Shown here one piece after another: positions 6,864 through 15,900 of a stretch of DNA of 33,526 bases. The translations under genes were made by a program, and so were the position numbers. The notes beneath the pieces were generated by a model. It was not told where the DNA came from, made no database searches, and saw nothing but the letters and a program-made list of their open reading frames with translations. This DNA comes from Actinomycetes bacterium (GTDB taxonomy: Bacteria; Actinomycetota; Acidimicrobiia; Acidimicrobiales; Palsa-688): positions 1 to 33,526 of the forward strand of contig JAKBAX010000009.1 of the NCBI GenBank assembly GCA_021808785.1, written 5' to 3'. Numbering within the stretch: the first letter of the stretch is position 1; each line of letters opens with the position of its first letter.

Positions 6864-9745
6864 CCCCGATCGTCCGAGCCGCGGCCGCGCCCGGCCTCGA
6901 CCTGTCGAACCGAGGCGAGATCGGCGGCCGGGTCGGGTAGGAAAGGGTCGGGGAGGGCGAGCTCGACAGCTGCGACCCGCACCGGAGCGGCGGCGTCGTC
7001 GAAGTCATCGCGGCGGCGGCCCGGTAGCGGGACAGGACCGAGGAGGCTGGCGGGGTCGGTCACCTGGTAGCGGGCCCGGTAGGTGTCGATGGCTTGCGCG
7101 GCGTCGCCCCAGCGGAGCCGGCCGAGCCCGCCCGCCGGCGGCGGCCCCAGTGGGGCCAGGTGCGGGCCGGGATCGGCGAACGCAGCCCGTCGCATCAGCG
7201 CAGAGTGTTCCATCTCGACGTCTCGGAGGGGTCCGGCAATACCAGCTGCGGTGGCTACCTGCTGGGCGTGGCTGCGGCCGAGGGATTCAACGAGGGTACG
7301 GATGGCACCATCTTGTCCTCTCGCCGGAGGCCGGGTGTGCGCCTCGATCTCCGCTCCGTCGTCACCGGCGACGAGGTACAAGTCGTTGCCGGCGCGGCCC
7401 CGGGACATACCCACATAACCGGCTTCCCGGTACAGCTGGTCGGAGCCGAGTAAGAACGCCCGGTCGACCGTCGCCCCCTGCGCCTTGTGCAACGTGAGCG
7501 CATATCCGAGGTCGACGTGACCGGCGACCAGATAGCCGCCGGGGATGTGCACACTGTCGCCGCCGGCGGTGCGGACCTCGATCGAGGTGGAGGCAAGGTC
7601 GATGGCCGTGACCGTCGCCCGGGTGCCGTTGACCAGCCCGAACCGCCGGTCGTTGCGGAGCGCGACGATCTCGTCGCCGACAGCGAACACCCTGCCGGCT
7701 GCCTGTAACCCGACCGGGCCGAGCCGGCCGGTCTCGGCCTGCACGGCACGGGCCAGGCGATTCAGGCCGTCGACGTCGGCGCGGCGCAGCGCGTACATGC
7801 CCACCTCGGCGCCGTCCTCGCGTGCCGCCCACCAGTCGGCGACCAGCGCCTGGCGGGCATCGGCGGCGCTGTCGGCCATCACCAGCCGGCCGTGGTCCCG
7901 GTAGACCGCCACCGCCCTGGCCGACTGGCCGGCCCGTAGCCGGTCGAGCGCGTCGCGTTCCCACGCGTCGACCTGCCGGCGGTTGTCCCGTAGCTCGGGT
8001 GCGTCCAGCCGTTCGGCCACGGCCCGCAGGACGCCGCCGGCTTCGATCTCGGGGAGCTGCGCCGGGTCGCCGACCAACACCACCTGGGTCCCGTCCCTTT
8101 CCGCGACCTTCAGTAGCCGGTCGAGGGTCCGGGTGCCCGCCATTCCCGCCTCGTCCACTACCACCACACCCCCGCGGGGCAGCCCGCCGCCGGCGTCGAA
8201 GGGCCGCTCGGCGTCGAGAAGCAGCCGGGCGAGGGTGGTGGAGGGGATCCCGGCACCGGCCTGCAATTCGGCCGCCGCCCGTGCTGAGGGAGCCGCGCCG
8301 ATCACCCGCAACCCGGCTGTCTGCCAGCCGGACCGGCAGGCGTCGAGCGCGAACGTCTTCCCGGTCCCAGCTCGCCCGACCACCACCGCAACCCCGTCGC
8401 CGTCGCCGAGCAGCCGCTCGATCGCCGCGGCCTGCTCGTCGCTGAGCGACGGCAGATCAGCCAGCACCTTCTGTTGTAGGGCGGCGGGGACCAGTCCTGC
8501 GCCCGACGCTCTACGCCGCTCCACGCCGGCGAGGACCCGACGCTCGGCGGCCACCAGGTCCACCGTCGTGTACCTCGACTCGCCCGCACCCGCCGGCCGG
8601 TCGGCACCGGAGCCAGTGGCGGTGGGGCCGACGACCAAGATCCGTTCGTCGGCCAGGACCCGGTCGGCCGTCTGCTCCACCGCGGTCCGGGCGGCGCCGT
8701 CACCGGCCGCCTCGGCGACCGCCCGGATGACATCGCGCCGGGCGAACGTCGTGCGCTGCGCGGTCAGGCCGGCCGGTCCGGCGAGCCGCTCGACGAGCCC
8801 GTCCACGTCGAGAGGTTCGGGGGTGCGGCCGGGGCCGGTGAGCGCGGCGACCTTCTCTGGGCTCAGCCCGAGATCGTCGGCTCGGAGCCGCCACGACTCG
8901 ACCAGCACTCCGGCGTCGACATCGTGGTCCTTGGCGGTCCGGCTGCGGTAGGCGGCGACCTGCGCAGCCTTCGCCCCGCTCTCACCGACCGCGGCCAGAT
9001 GCTCCTCGATGTCGCGGCGGCGAGTCGAGAACTCCCGCAGCACACCCCGGGCGATCCCTGCCGGTTCGGCCATCCCTGCCCGTACTGGGCTCCAGCCCAA
9101 CCCGAGACTGCGGGTCAGGCGGTCACGCAACGCCGCCTGGTAGACGAACCCGGCGGTGCGGGCGTGCGCGAACAGGCTGCGGCTGTCGAGCGCCGACCAC
9201 CGCCCATCCGCCCCCTGCACCAAGTTGGCGGCCAGCACATGGGTGTGGAGCTGGGGGTCCCCGGCGCGGGAGGTGCGATGCACGAACCCGGCTGCCACAA
9301 GACCTCCGGTGCCGATCCGCTCCAGCCCATCGTGGCCGCGACGAGCGAAGACCGCATTGTCGTCCAGGTAGCCGAGCGCGTCTGCGACCGCCCTAGCGTG
9401 GGCGGCGTCGATCGCCCTTCCCACCGCCGGGTCGCCGAGCGCCCCGATCAGGCTCACCCCCTTCGGAGCGGAGAACGTCAGGAACATCCCCGGCCGGCGT
9501 CGCCGTCCCGCCAGCGAGGACACCAGGTCGGCGCCGGTCGAAGGGTCGACCCCGGCCAGGACCGCCCGCAAGGCTCGGCCCTCGACCCGGCCGGCCAGAC
9601 CCAGGGCCGGGGACCCGCCACCGACCCACACGCCGGGGCTGTCACCGTCCTGGCTGTAGTACTCGTCGTGACGGACCGGCCCCGCCGACCCGACCGCCAA
9701 GTAGTAGTCCTCGTCCCCGGCGGAGAGCATCCCGACCGACAGCAT
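6851..9745 (-). CDS. MobF-family relaxase (TrwC relaxase domain plus RecD/TraI-type helicase)
   Basis: TrwC motifs MLSVGMLSAGDEDYYL..., LTFSAPKGVSL, DPQLHTHVLAANL (HxH); helicase Walker A VVVGRAGTGKTFALDACR, VVVDEAGMAGTRTLDRLL, C-terminal VDLGYALTLHKAQGATVDRAFLL. Confidence 0.95.
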   Translation of the reverse strand: MLSVGMLSAGDEDYYLAVGSAGPVRHDEYYSQDGDSPGVWVGGGSPALGLAGRVEGRALRAVLAGVDPSTGADLVSSLAGRRRRPGMFLTFSAPKGVSLIGALGDPAVGRAIDAAHARAVADALGYLDDNAVFARRGHDGLERIGTGGLVAAGFVHRTSRAGDPQLHTHVLAANLVQGADGRWSALDSRSLFAHARTAGFVYQAALRDRLTRSLGLGWSPVRAGMAEPAGIARGVLREFSTRRRDIEEHLAAVGESGAKAAQVAAYRSRTAKDHDVDAGVLVESWRLRADDLGLSPEKVAALTGPGRTPEPLDVDGLVERLAGPAGLTAQRTTFARRDVIRAVAEAAGDGAARTAVEQTADRVLADERILVVGPTATGSGADRPAGAGESRYTTVDLVAAERRVLAGVERRRASGAGLVPAALQQKVLADLPSLSDEQAAAIERLLGDGDGVAVVVGRAGTGKTFALDACRSGWQTAGLRVIGAAPSARAAAELQAGAGIPSTTLARLLLDAERPFDAGGGLPRGGVVVVDEAGMAGTRTLDRLLKVAERDGTQVVLVGDPAQLPEIEAGGVLRAVAERLDAPELRDNRRQVDAWERDALDRLRAGQSARAVAVYRDHGRLVMADSAADARQALVADWWAAREDGAEVGMYALRRADVDGLNRLARAVQAETGRLGPVGLQAAGRVFAVGDEIVALRNDRRFGLVNGTRATVTAIDLASTSIEVRTAGGDSVHIPGGYLVAGHVDLGYALTLHKAQGATVDRAFLLGSDQLYREAGYVGMSRGRAGNDLYLVAGDDGAEIEAHTRPPARGQDGAIRTLVESLGRSHAQQVATAAGIAGPLRDVEMEHSALMRRAAFADPGPHLAPLGPPPAGGLGRLRWGDAAQAIDTYRARYQVTDPASLLGPVPLPGRRRDDFDDAAAPVRVAAVELALPDPFLPDPAADLASVRQVEAGRGRGSDDRGWSR

Positions 9746-9760
9746 CGTCCGGGCCGGCCT

Positions 9761-10531
9761 TCAGCTGGCGGCCGGTAGCCCGGCCAGCCCGCCCTCGAGG
9801 TGGGCCCGCAACGCCCGCTCCGCCCGCCGACACTGCTTCCTGATTGCCGCCGGCTGGCGTCCCGTACGAGCGGCGACCACCACGGCCGGCGTCCCGAACG
9901 CCCGGACCTCCCACACCACCCCGGCCGACGCCGGGCTGACCACACCATCAGCGACGGCGCAGCGGAACAGGTCGCGGGCCTCCGCCCCCCAATGCCCGCT
10001 GTCGGCTGCCGGGATCGGCACCCCTCCCCCCCTCCCGCCGCCGCCGCCGTCGTCGTCCGGGAACGGGTCCGTCGGCCTCCGCGACGCCGCCCGCAGCTGG
10101 GCCCGGACCGCGTCACGAGCGGCGCCGGCGATCACCCGGTCCGGCCACTCCACGCTGCTGCCGGCGAGGACGACGATGCGTTCCCATCCTGCCGCCGCCA
10201 CCGCCTGGTCGATCTCGGCCGGCTCCTGGCGCCACACCCGGCACAGGCGGCCGGCGACCGACCGCAACGCCGGGACCACCGCGGCCAGTGCAGCGTCAGC
10301 CGCCAGTGGCTCTGCTCCGGCCAGCCTCAGCAGCGCCGTCAGCGCCGCCCGCGAAGCCACCGCGTCGTTTCGATCGGCGCAGCGGGTGACGGCGTCGACC
10401 GCCCGGGTGATACCAGCCAATGCCGGTTCCTCGGCCGCCCAGGCTGCCGCCGATGCGGCGGTCCGGGGAGAGGACAGCCGGCGGGCCAAGTCGGCCGAGA
10501 GGCGGGTGAAGAGGTCTGCGGTGCTGGTCAT
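9761..10531 (-). CDS. Sigma-70 region 4-like / HTH protein of the mobilization operon
   Basis: C-terminal helices AVADGVVSPASAGVVWEVRAFGTPAVVVAARTGRQPAAIRKQCRRAERALRAHL resemble sigma region 4; co-directional with the relaxase. Confidence 0.65.
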   Translation of the reverse strand: MTSTADLFTRLSADLARRLSSPRTAASAAAWAAEEPALAGITRAVDAVTRCADRNDAVASRAALTALLRLAGAEPLAADAALAAVVPALRSVAGRLCRVWRQEPAEIDQAVAAAGWERIVVLAGSSVEWPDRVIAGAARDAVRAQLRAASRRPTDPFPDDDGGGGGRGGGVPIPAADSGHWGAEARDLFRCAVADGVVSPASAGVVWEVRAFGTPAVVVAARTGRQPAAIRKQCRRAERALRAHLEGGLAGLPAAS

Positions 10532-10555
10532 GGCCGCAACGGTGCGCCCCGACCG

Positions 10556-10669
10556 TTGACACGACCCTTGACGTCAGCGTTGACAAGCCGTAAAAGTTCT
10601 AGTCCGCTATCCGGCGACGAAATCGCAGGTCAACACCGGTTTCGGCGGCTCTGTCAAGGATCCTGTCAA
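10556..10669. repeat. Inverted pair of 12-bp-phased TTGAC iteron arrays
   Basis: TTGACA/G at 10556, 10568 and 10580 (+); reverse-complement GTCAA-containing units at 10628, 10652 and 10664, i.e. spacings 24 and 12. Confidence 0.8.
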
Positions 10670-10809
10670 CCCCAAAAATCCGCCGCCGGGGCTCGCCGAC
10701 TGCCCCTTTGGCCCTCCTGCTGCCTCGCCGGCCGCCACGAAACGGACGGTCGCCCGCGAAGGGTGTCGCTTCCCGCTGGCGCACCGCTGGCAGCCGCGCC
10801 CGGCGGCAA

Positions 10810-10832
10810 CCGTCCCCCCGGCGGGGGGACGG
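10810..10832. promoter_or_regulatory. Perfect hairpin upstream of the mobilization operon (oriT element or terminator candidate)
   Basis: CCGTCCCCCC-GGC-GGGGGGACGG: 10-bp perfect stem with 3-nt loop in noncoding DNA. Confidence 0.6.
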
Positions 10833-11011
10833 ACGCCAGTAGGGGGGCGGCAGCCGAACCCGCACCGGGTGGCCGCCGGTGTGGCTGGCCATGGGACCTT
10901 GGCCGCCAGCGGGGGAGCGACCGGGTTCCATGTGCAGGGCTTCGTCGCAGACGGCCCGCCGCCAGTCGAGCGACTTGGTCGGGTCGGTCCGGTTCCTGCC
11001 ACGATGAGACG

Positions 11012-11415
11012 GTGAGCTCGCTGACCGACTGGCTGGTGATCGCCAGCCCAGACGACGAGCCCCAGCTCATCGAGCTCGCGTTTTGGATCGCCCACGAGCC
11101 AGCCCGCACCGACGAACGCACCGACGCCCCGCGAGGCGGCCTCGAACCCCTCGCCGGTGGGATCGGCCCCGAGTGGGGCATCACCAAGACCGCCGGCAGC
11201 GTCGTCTGGGGCGGCGTCACCAACCACGTCGACACCCACGACGTCCTCGCACACGTGGCAGCGACCTCATGGCAGCAACCGGAGTCGCTCCAGGTCATGG
11301 TTCGTGACGAAGGAGACTCCTGGTTCCGGCTCCACATGCTCGACGGGCGCCAGCTCGTCGCCCACGGAACCCGATCCCGCCGGCGAGTAGCCGCCAAGCC
11401 AGGACTTCGCATCCA
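11012..11415 (+). CDS. Hypothetical protein, 3' end uncertain (ORF continues in frame into the downstream antitoxin)
   Basis: GTG 11012; VSSLTDWLVIASPDDEPQLIELAFWIAHEPARTDER...GDSWFRLHMLDGRQLVAHGTRSRRRVAAKPGLRIQW. After about 11415 the translation looks non-native, yet no stop occurs before 12274. Confidence 0.45.
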
Positions 11416-11551
11416 ATGGATGCCTGTGTGTCGATGTTGTCGTCGCTCCGCTGCAACAGGCTCGGAGTGTCGGCCGGGCTGGTCAGACCAAGAGGCACGA
11501 GCCGCCGGTCATCGGAGGGCGGAAACTACACTCGTGTCACAAGACAGAGCT

Positions 11552-12274
11552 ATGGAGTCCGCCACGACCATCGACAGCCGATTCGACGTTCCGTTGTACA
11601 CCCCGACCGAGGCCGCTCGGGCGGTCGGTGTGCCTTCGACGACGTTCGCGACCTGGGCCAACGGTTATACGCGACGTTCGGCCGGACGGATTGCGCGGGG
11701 AGCGCCGGTGATCGCTGCGTTCCCGTCCTCTGGTCATGGACAGCCCACTATCCCTTTCGTGGGTCTGGCCGAGGGGATGGTGCTCGCAGCGGTGCGCCGG
11801 GCCGTGGTGCCACTGCAGCGGATCCGCCCGGCGCTCGAAGTGTTGGTGAGCGAGCTGGGGGTGGGGCACGCTCTGGCCTCTCGGCGGCTCTATACCGACG
11901 GCGCCGAGATCCTCTTCGACTACGTCGAGTCGGCGAAGGCTGCCGACGCCGGTCTCGTCCGCCAGCTGGTGGTCGTCCGCAACCAGCAGCGGGTCCTGGC
12001 CGATGTGCTCGACCGATACCTGGAGCGCATCGACTACGCACCTGACGGCTACGCCCGGATGATCCGTCTCCCTGGCTACCACCGGGCCGAGGCGGTCGTG
12101 GACCCGGAGCGTTCCTTCGGGCAGCCGGTCTTCGCCCGAGGCGCTGCTCGGGTCAGCGACGTGCTGCAGCGGTTCTGGGCTGGCGACGACCTGGCGACGC
12201 TGAGCGACGAGTTCGGTGTCTCGACCGTCGAGCTCGAAGACGCTCTCCGTGTCGCATCCCGCCGGGCTGCCTGA
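11552..12274 (+). CDS. VapB45-like antitoxin (DUF433-type HTH protein)
   Basis: MESATTIDSRFDVPLYTPTEAARAVGVPSTTFATWANGY...PTIPFVGLAEGMVLAAVRR...GDDLATLSDEFGVSTVELEDALRVASRRAA; followed by an overlapping PIN-like toxin reading frame. Confidence 0.8.
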   Translation: MESATTIDSRFDVPLYTPTEAARAVGVPSTTFATWANGYTRRSAGRIARGAPVIAAFPSSGHGQPTIPFVGLAEGMVLAAVRRAVVPLQRIRPALEVLVSELGVGHALASRRLYTDGAEILFDYVESAKAADAGLVRQLVVVRNQQRVLADVLDRYLERIDYAPDGYARMIRLPGYHRAEAVVDPERSFGQPVFARGAARVSDVLQRFWAGDDLATLSDEFGVSTVELEDALRVASRRAA

Positions 12275-12665
12275 CCTCTTCGTCGACCGCAGTCTGGGAT
12301 GACGGCGGGTCCCTGAGATCCTGAGAGGCGCCGGTCTTCGTCTGGTCACGCTCGCCGAGCGCTATGGCATCCCGGCCGACGAACGCATCACCGATGCGGA
12401 GTGGCTCACAGAGGCAGGAGGGCGGGCAGAGGCGGTCTTCATGAAGGACGAGCGTGTTCGATACAGGCCTGCGGAGAAGCGTGCCGTCGTGGCCAGCGGT
12501 GTCCGGGCGTTCTGCCTCGCTCGGCAGGACTTGCCTGCCGAGGCGATGGCCCAGCTCTTCATCGATCACATCGCCAGCATCGAACGAGCCTGCTTGACCT
12601 ATGAGCACGGTCTCTTCATCGTCACTCGATCCGATCTCCGTCGTGTCGATCTCGGCGGCGGATAG
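12249..12665 (+). pseudogene. VapC45-like PIN-domain toxin with in-frame TGA
   Basis: GTG 12249 ...PDLFVDRSLG*RRVPEILRGAGLRLVTLAERYGIPADERITDAEWL...AVFMKDERVRYRPAEKRAVVASGVRAFCLARQDLPAEAMAQLFIDHI...; TGA at 12300-12302, same frame on both sides, otherwise 138 codons. Confidence 0.8.
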
Positions 12666-12928
12666 CTCGGAACCCTCGCCGTCGCGCCGGGTCGACGCGG
12701 GCTCGCCTGCTGACCGCTCCAGCGGTCGACCGCTGAGATCGCCGTCGCCTACGTACGGCGCGTTGAAGTCGAGTGGGTGTCCCAGGGGCCAGGTACGATC
12801 TCGGCAAGTCTGGAGTAGAGGGGCGGTTGGGCGCAGGTAATGAGACGAGGCGGAGACTGTTCGCGCAGGATGGGAGGGCGGGTTCGTCCAGCCCGTCGAG
12901 GGAGCCGCCCGGACGGTGCAGCCGGGCG

Positions 12929-15900
12929 ATGACGAGCGTTGATGACGCGGCGTTGGTCGGACAGGAGGCTCAAGACCGGTCGCTGCGCTACTTGGACTTC
13001 CTCGAGGCGTACCACCTGAATCGGTTCCCGCCTGTCCGGGACATCGGCGACTACCGAGACGTGCAAGTGACTGAGAGCAACGTACCGAAGGATTCTCTGG
13101 GCGTGGCGTTCATCCCGGGCGGTGAGGCGTGGCTGATCGTCGACTTGGTGGACCTGCCACCAGTTCCTGCCATGCCGCCTGAGTGGGAAGACTGGGTGTC
13201 CGAACCGGTCACTGCCGGGTCTCGGCCCGTGGTGCGCCATCCCGACCCGGTAGCGGCGGCGCTGATCGCGCTCATGGAGGAGCCACCGGACGGTGAGCTG
13301 TCGCAGCTGGACGAGCTGGGCGCCGACGCGCTTGCGGCGCGGGGCCTACACGGCGTCGCCGCTGGGTCGGTCGTCGCTGCGGCTGTCGCGGCACGAACGC
13401 AAGTGGAAGCGGCCGAGCAGGGTCTCGGGCCTTGGTTGGCGCAGGTGTGGCAGCCGTGGTCCGCACGGTGGTTGAACATCGACACCAGCCGAGCCTTCTA
13501 CAAGGCGTTGTTCGACTTGCGAGTCCGCCTGGAACGTGAGCGGGAGACGTTCGAGCTCGTGTGGGCCTTCGGGCGCACCCGCTGGATGGCCCAGTTGGAT
13601 GGTGGCCCGGTCCGGGTCGATCATCCACTGTTGACGGTAGCAGTGGAGGTCGAACTGGAGCGGGCGAGCGGACGGCTACGGGTCCTGCCGGAGGGTGCCT
13701 TGAGCGTCGAGACGAGCTGGACGGTCGGATTGGCGCTGTCGGACCGGGCGGGTCTGGCCGACGCACGATCGAGCGTTCAGCAGATCGAGATCGACCCCTG
13801 GGGTGTCGCCAGGAAGGAGATGGTGGCCCAGCTGTTGCGGTCGCTCGACCAGGACGGGCGACTGCTGAGACTCGATGAGCGACCGACTTTCGGGTCCGAA
13901 GCGGTCGCGGACCCGGAAGGATGGGTGCTGCTCGTCCGTCGCCGCCGCCCGAAGATTCAGGGGTTCATCGACGCGCAACGTGCGCTGTACCGCGACGGCG
14001 TTGCCGTGCCCGCCCCGTTTGCAGCGCTGGTCATCGACCAGCCGTCACTGCTGGACGACCCCAGCGGCGGGGACCTGGTCGAAGGTGATCGGGACGGTGA
14101 GAGTGCGGAGACGGCTTGGGCGGCCGATGCGGAGGAGCGGTACCTTCTGCCGCTGCCAGCGAACGAGGAACAACTCGAGATCGTGTCGTTGGCTCGCAGT
14201 AGAGCGGGGGTGACGGCACAAGGCCCACCGGGTACCGGCAAGAGTCACACGATCGCGAACCTGGTGTCCCATTACTTGGCTCACGGCAAGCGGGTTCTCG
14301 TGACAGCCGAGAAGGAACAGGCCCTGCGAGTACTGATCGAAAAGATCCCTGAGGACATTCGCGGCCTGTGCGTGCCGGTCCTTGGGTCCGATGCGACCGG
14401 GCGCGCCGAGATTCAACGCACTGTCTCCGAGATCGCCGCAGGATCCCAGCGGCGTCCCGACCGGGAAGCCATCAGGCGGCTTGCCGACGAACTGGACCGT
14501 ATCGACAGCCAGTACTCGGTGACCACGAACTTGCTTCGGGTCAAGCGAACCGCCGAGACCGGCGCCGCCCCCCACCGCCCGCCTAGTGTCCCAATAGAGG
14601 AGTGGACACCTTCGGCAGCAGCTAGGTGGGTGGCCGACCACCATCATCTCGTTGGTATCACCGACAACCTCGATCGGCACGCACCGCCGCCGCTCAGCGG
14701 GGCGGAGTTCCTCTCCGCGGAGGCGCTATGCCGGCGGATCGGCAGCGACGACGGTCACGCCGCTCTCCAAGAACTCCCGAACCCCTCGGCCCTACCCACC
14801 GGTGGCCAGCTGGCGTCCCTCGCAGGCGAAGCCGAGCGTCTCCGAATGCTCCTTGCCGACATCGAGGAGCGAATCGTCGGCTGGGAACGGGTGGACGGGC
14901 TCGCTGCCGCAACCACCGAGGCGCTCACCGTCGACCTCGAGCGATGGATCGTCTGGCATACGAAGGCGGCGGGAAGCTGGGTTGGGGAGGTACTCAAAGC
15001 AGCGCGCGACAAGGTGTCGGCTGCCGTTTGGCGTGACTTCATCGACGCTGCAACCGCAGAGCGCGACGCCGTACTGGCCATCAACAGTGAACTGGCGGCG
15101 GATGCCATCACAGTGACTCCTCCTTCCGACGGATCTCTGGCTGGGCCAGACTTGATTGCCGGATTGAACGAGGCTCGGGCACGGTTCGCTGCCGGAAAAT
15201 CCGTCGGCACCTTCCAGCGGGCCGCCCGGCGAGCGCTCGAACACTGCAGCACCAACGGCCACACCCCGTCGACGATCGCCGACCTAGACCTTATCGGCGC
15301 CGAACTCGCGCGCCGCGACTTCCGCCAACGACTCCTCAACCGTTGGGTGAACACTGCGGTCCCGGTCGGTGCGCCGCTGTTGCCCAGCGAACGTAGCGTA
15401 GAAGACGCCATTGGTGAATACCTCGCCGAAGTCACGACCGCCCTGGACTGGTCCGATCGGGTCTGGCCGCAACTGGCCGAACGCCTGTCGCTCGCCGGCG
15501 TCAGGGCACCAGCCGACCCCGATGGCGCCGAGCTCGGCGGGCTAGAGCGCACTTGCCGATCGCTGGGCGAACGGGCCCGTCTGGTTGACATCGAAGGCAA
15601 CATCGGGCGTATCGCCGCCCATCTCGAGGCTGGGGCCGCCGCCCGGGGGGCTTCCCCCTTGTGGGCCGACCTGCGCGGGGCTCTGGTCGACCGCGCCTAC
15701 ACCCGGTTCGACGAGTTGCGCACCGAAGCGCAGCGTTTGGCCGACCTCGCCCCGGAAGCCGCCGGCCGCCGGGATCTGCTCTGCCGGCTCCGCGTCGCAG
15801 CCCCGCTTCTCACGGACGGCGTCGAAGCAACCGGGACACCGATCGACCCGGCTGCCTTCGAACAGTGTTGGATGTGGCGGCAACTGTGGCTGTGGCTCGC

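Larger units (their letters stand above)
44..12665. mobile_element. tRNA-Gly-integrated mobilizable/conjugative-type element core (left end; right boundary outside window or undetermined)
   Basis: tRNA-int-xis junction, T4CP, MobF relaxase and putative oriT in one block; no VirB4-like T4SS ATPase or second copy of the tRNA 3' end found in the window. Confidence 0.75.

Noticed and set aside
10020-10065. C-rich and GCC/GTC trinucleotide repeats
   Set aside because: Encodes a short Asp/Gly linker (DDDGGGGGRGGG) in the sigma-like protein; too short to call a special element.
9800-11011. 5' part of the 824-aa plus-strand ORF
   Set aside because: Antisense to the sigma-like gene and through the oriT gap; composition is non-native; only the part from 11012 on looks coding.
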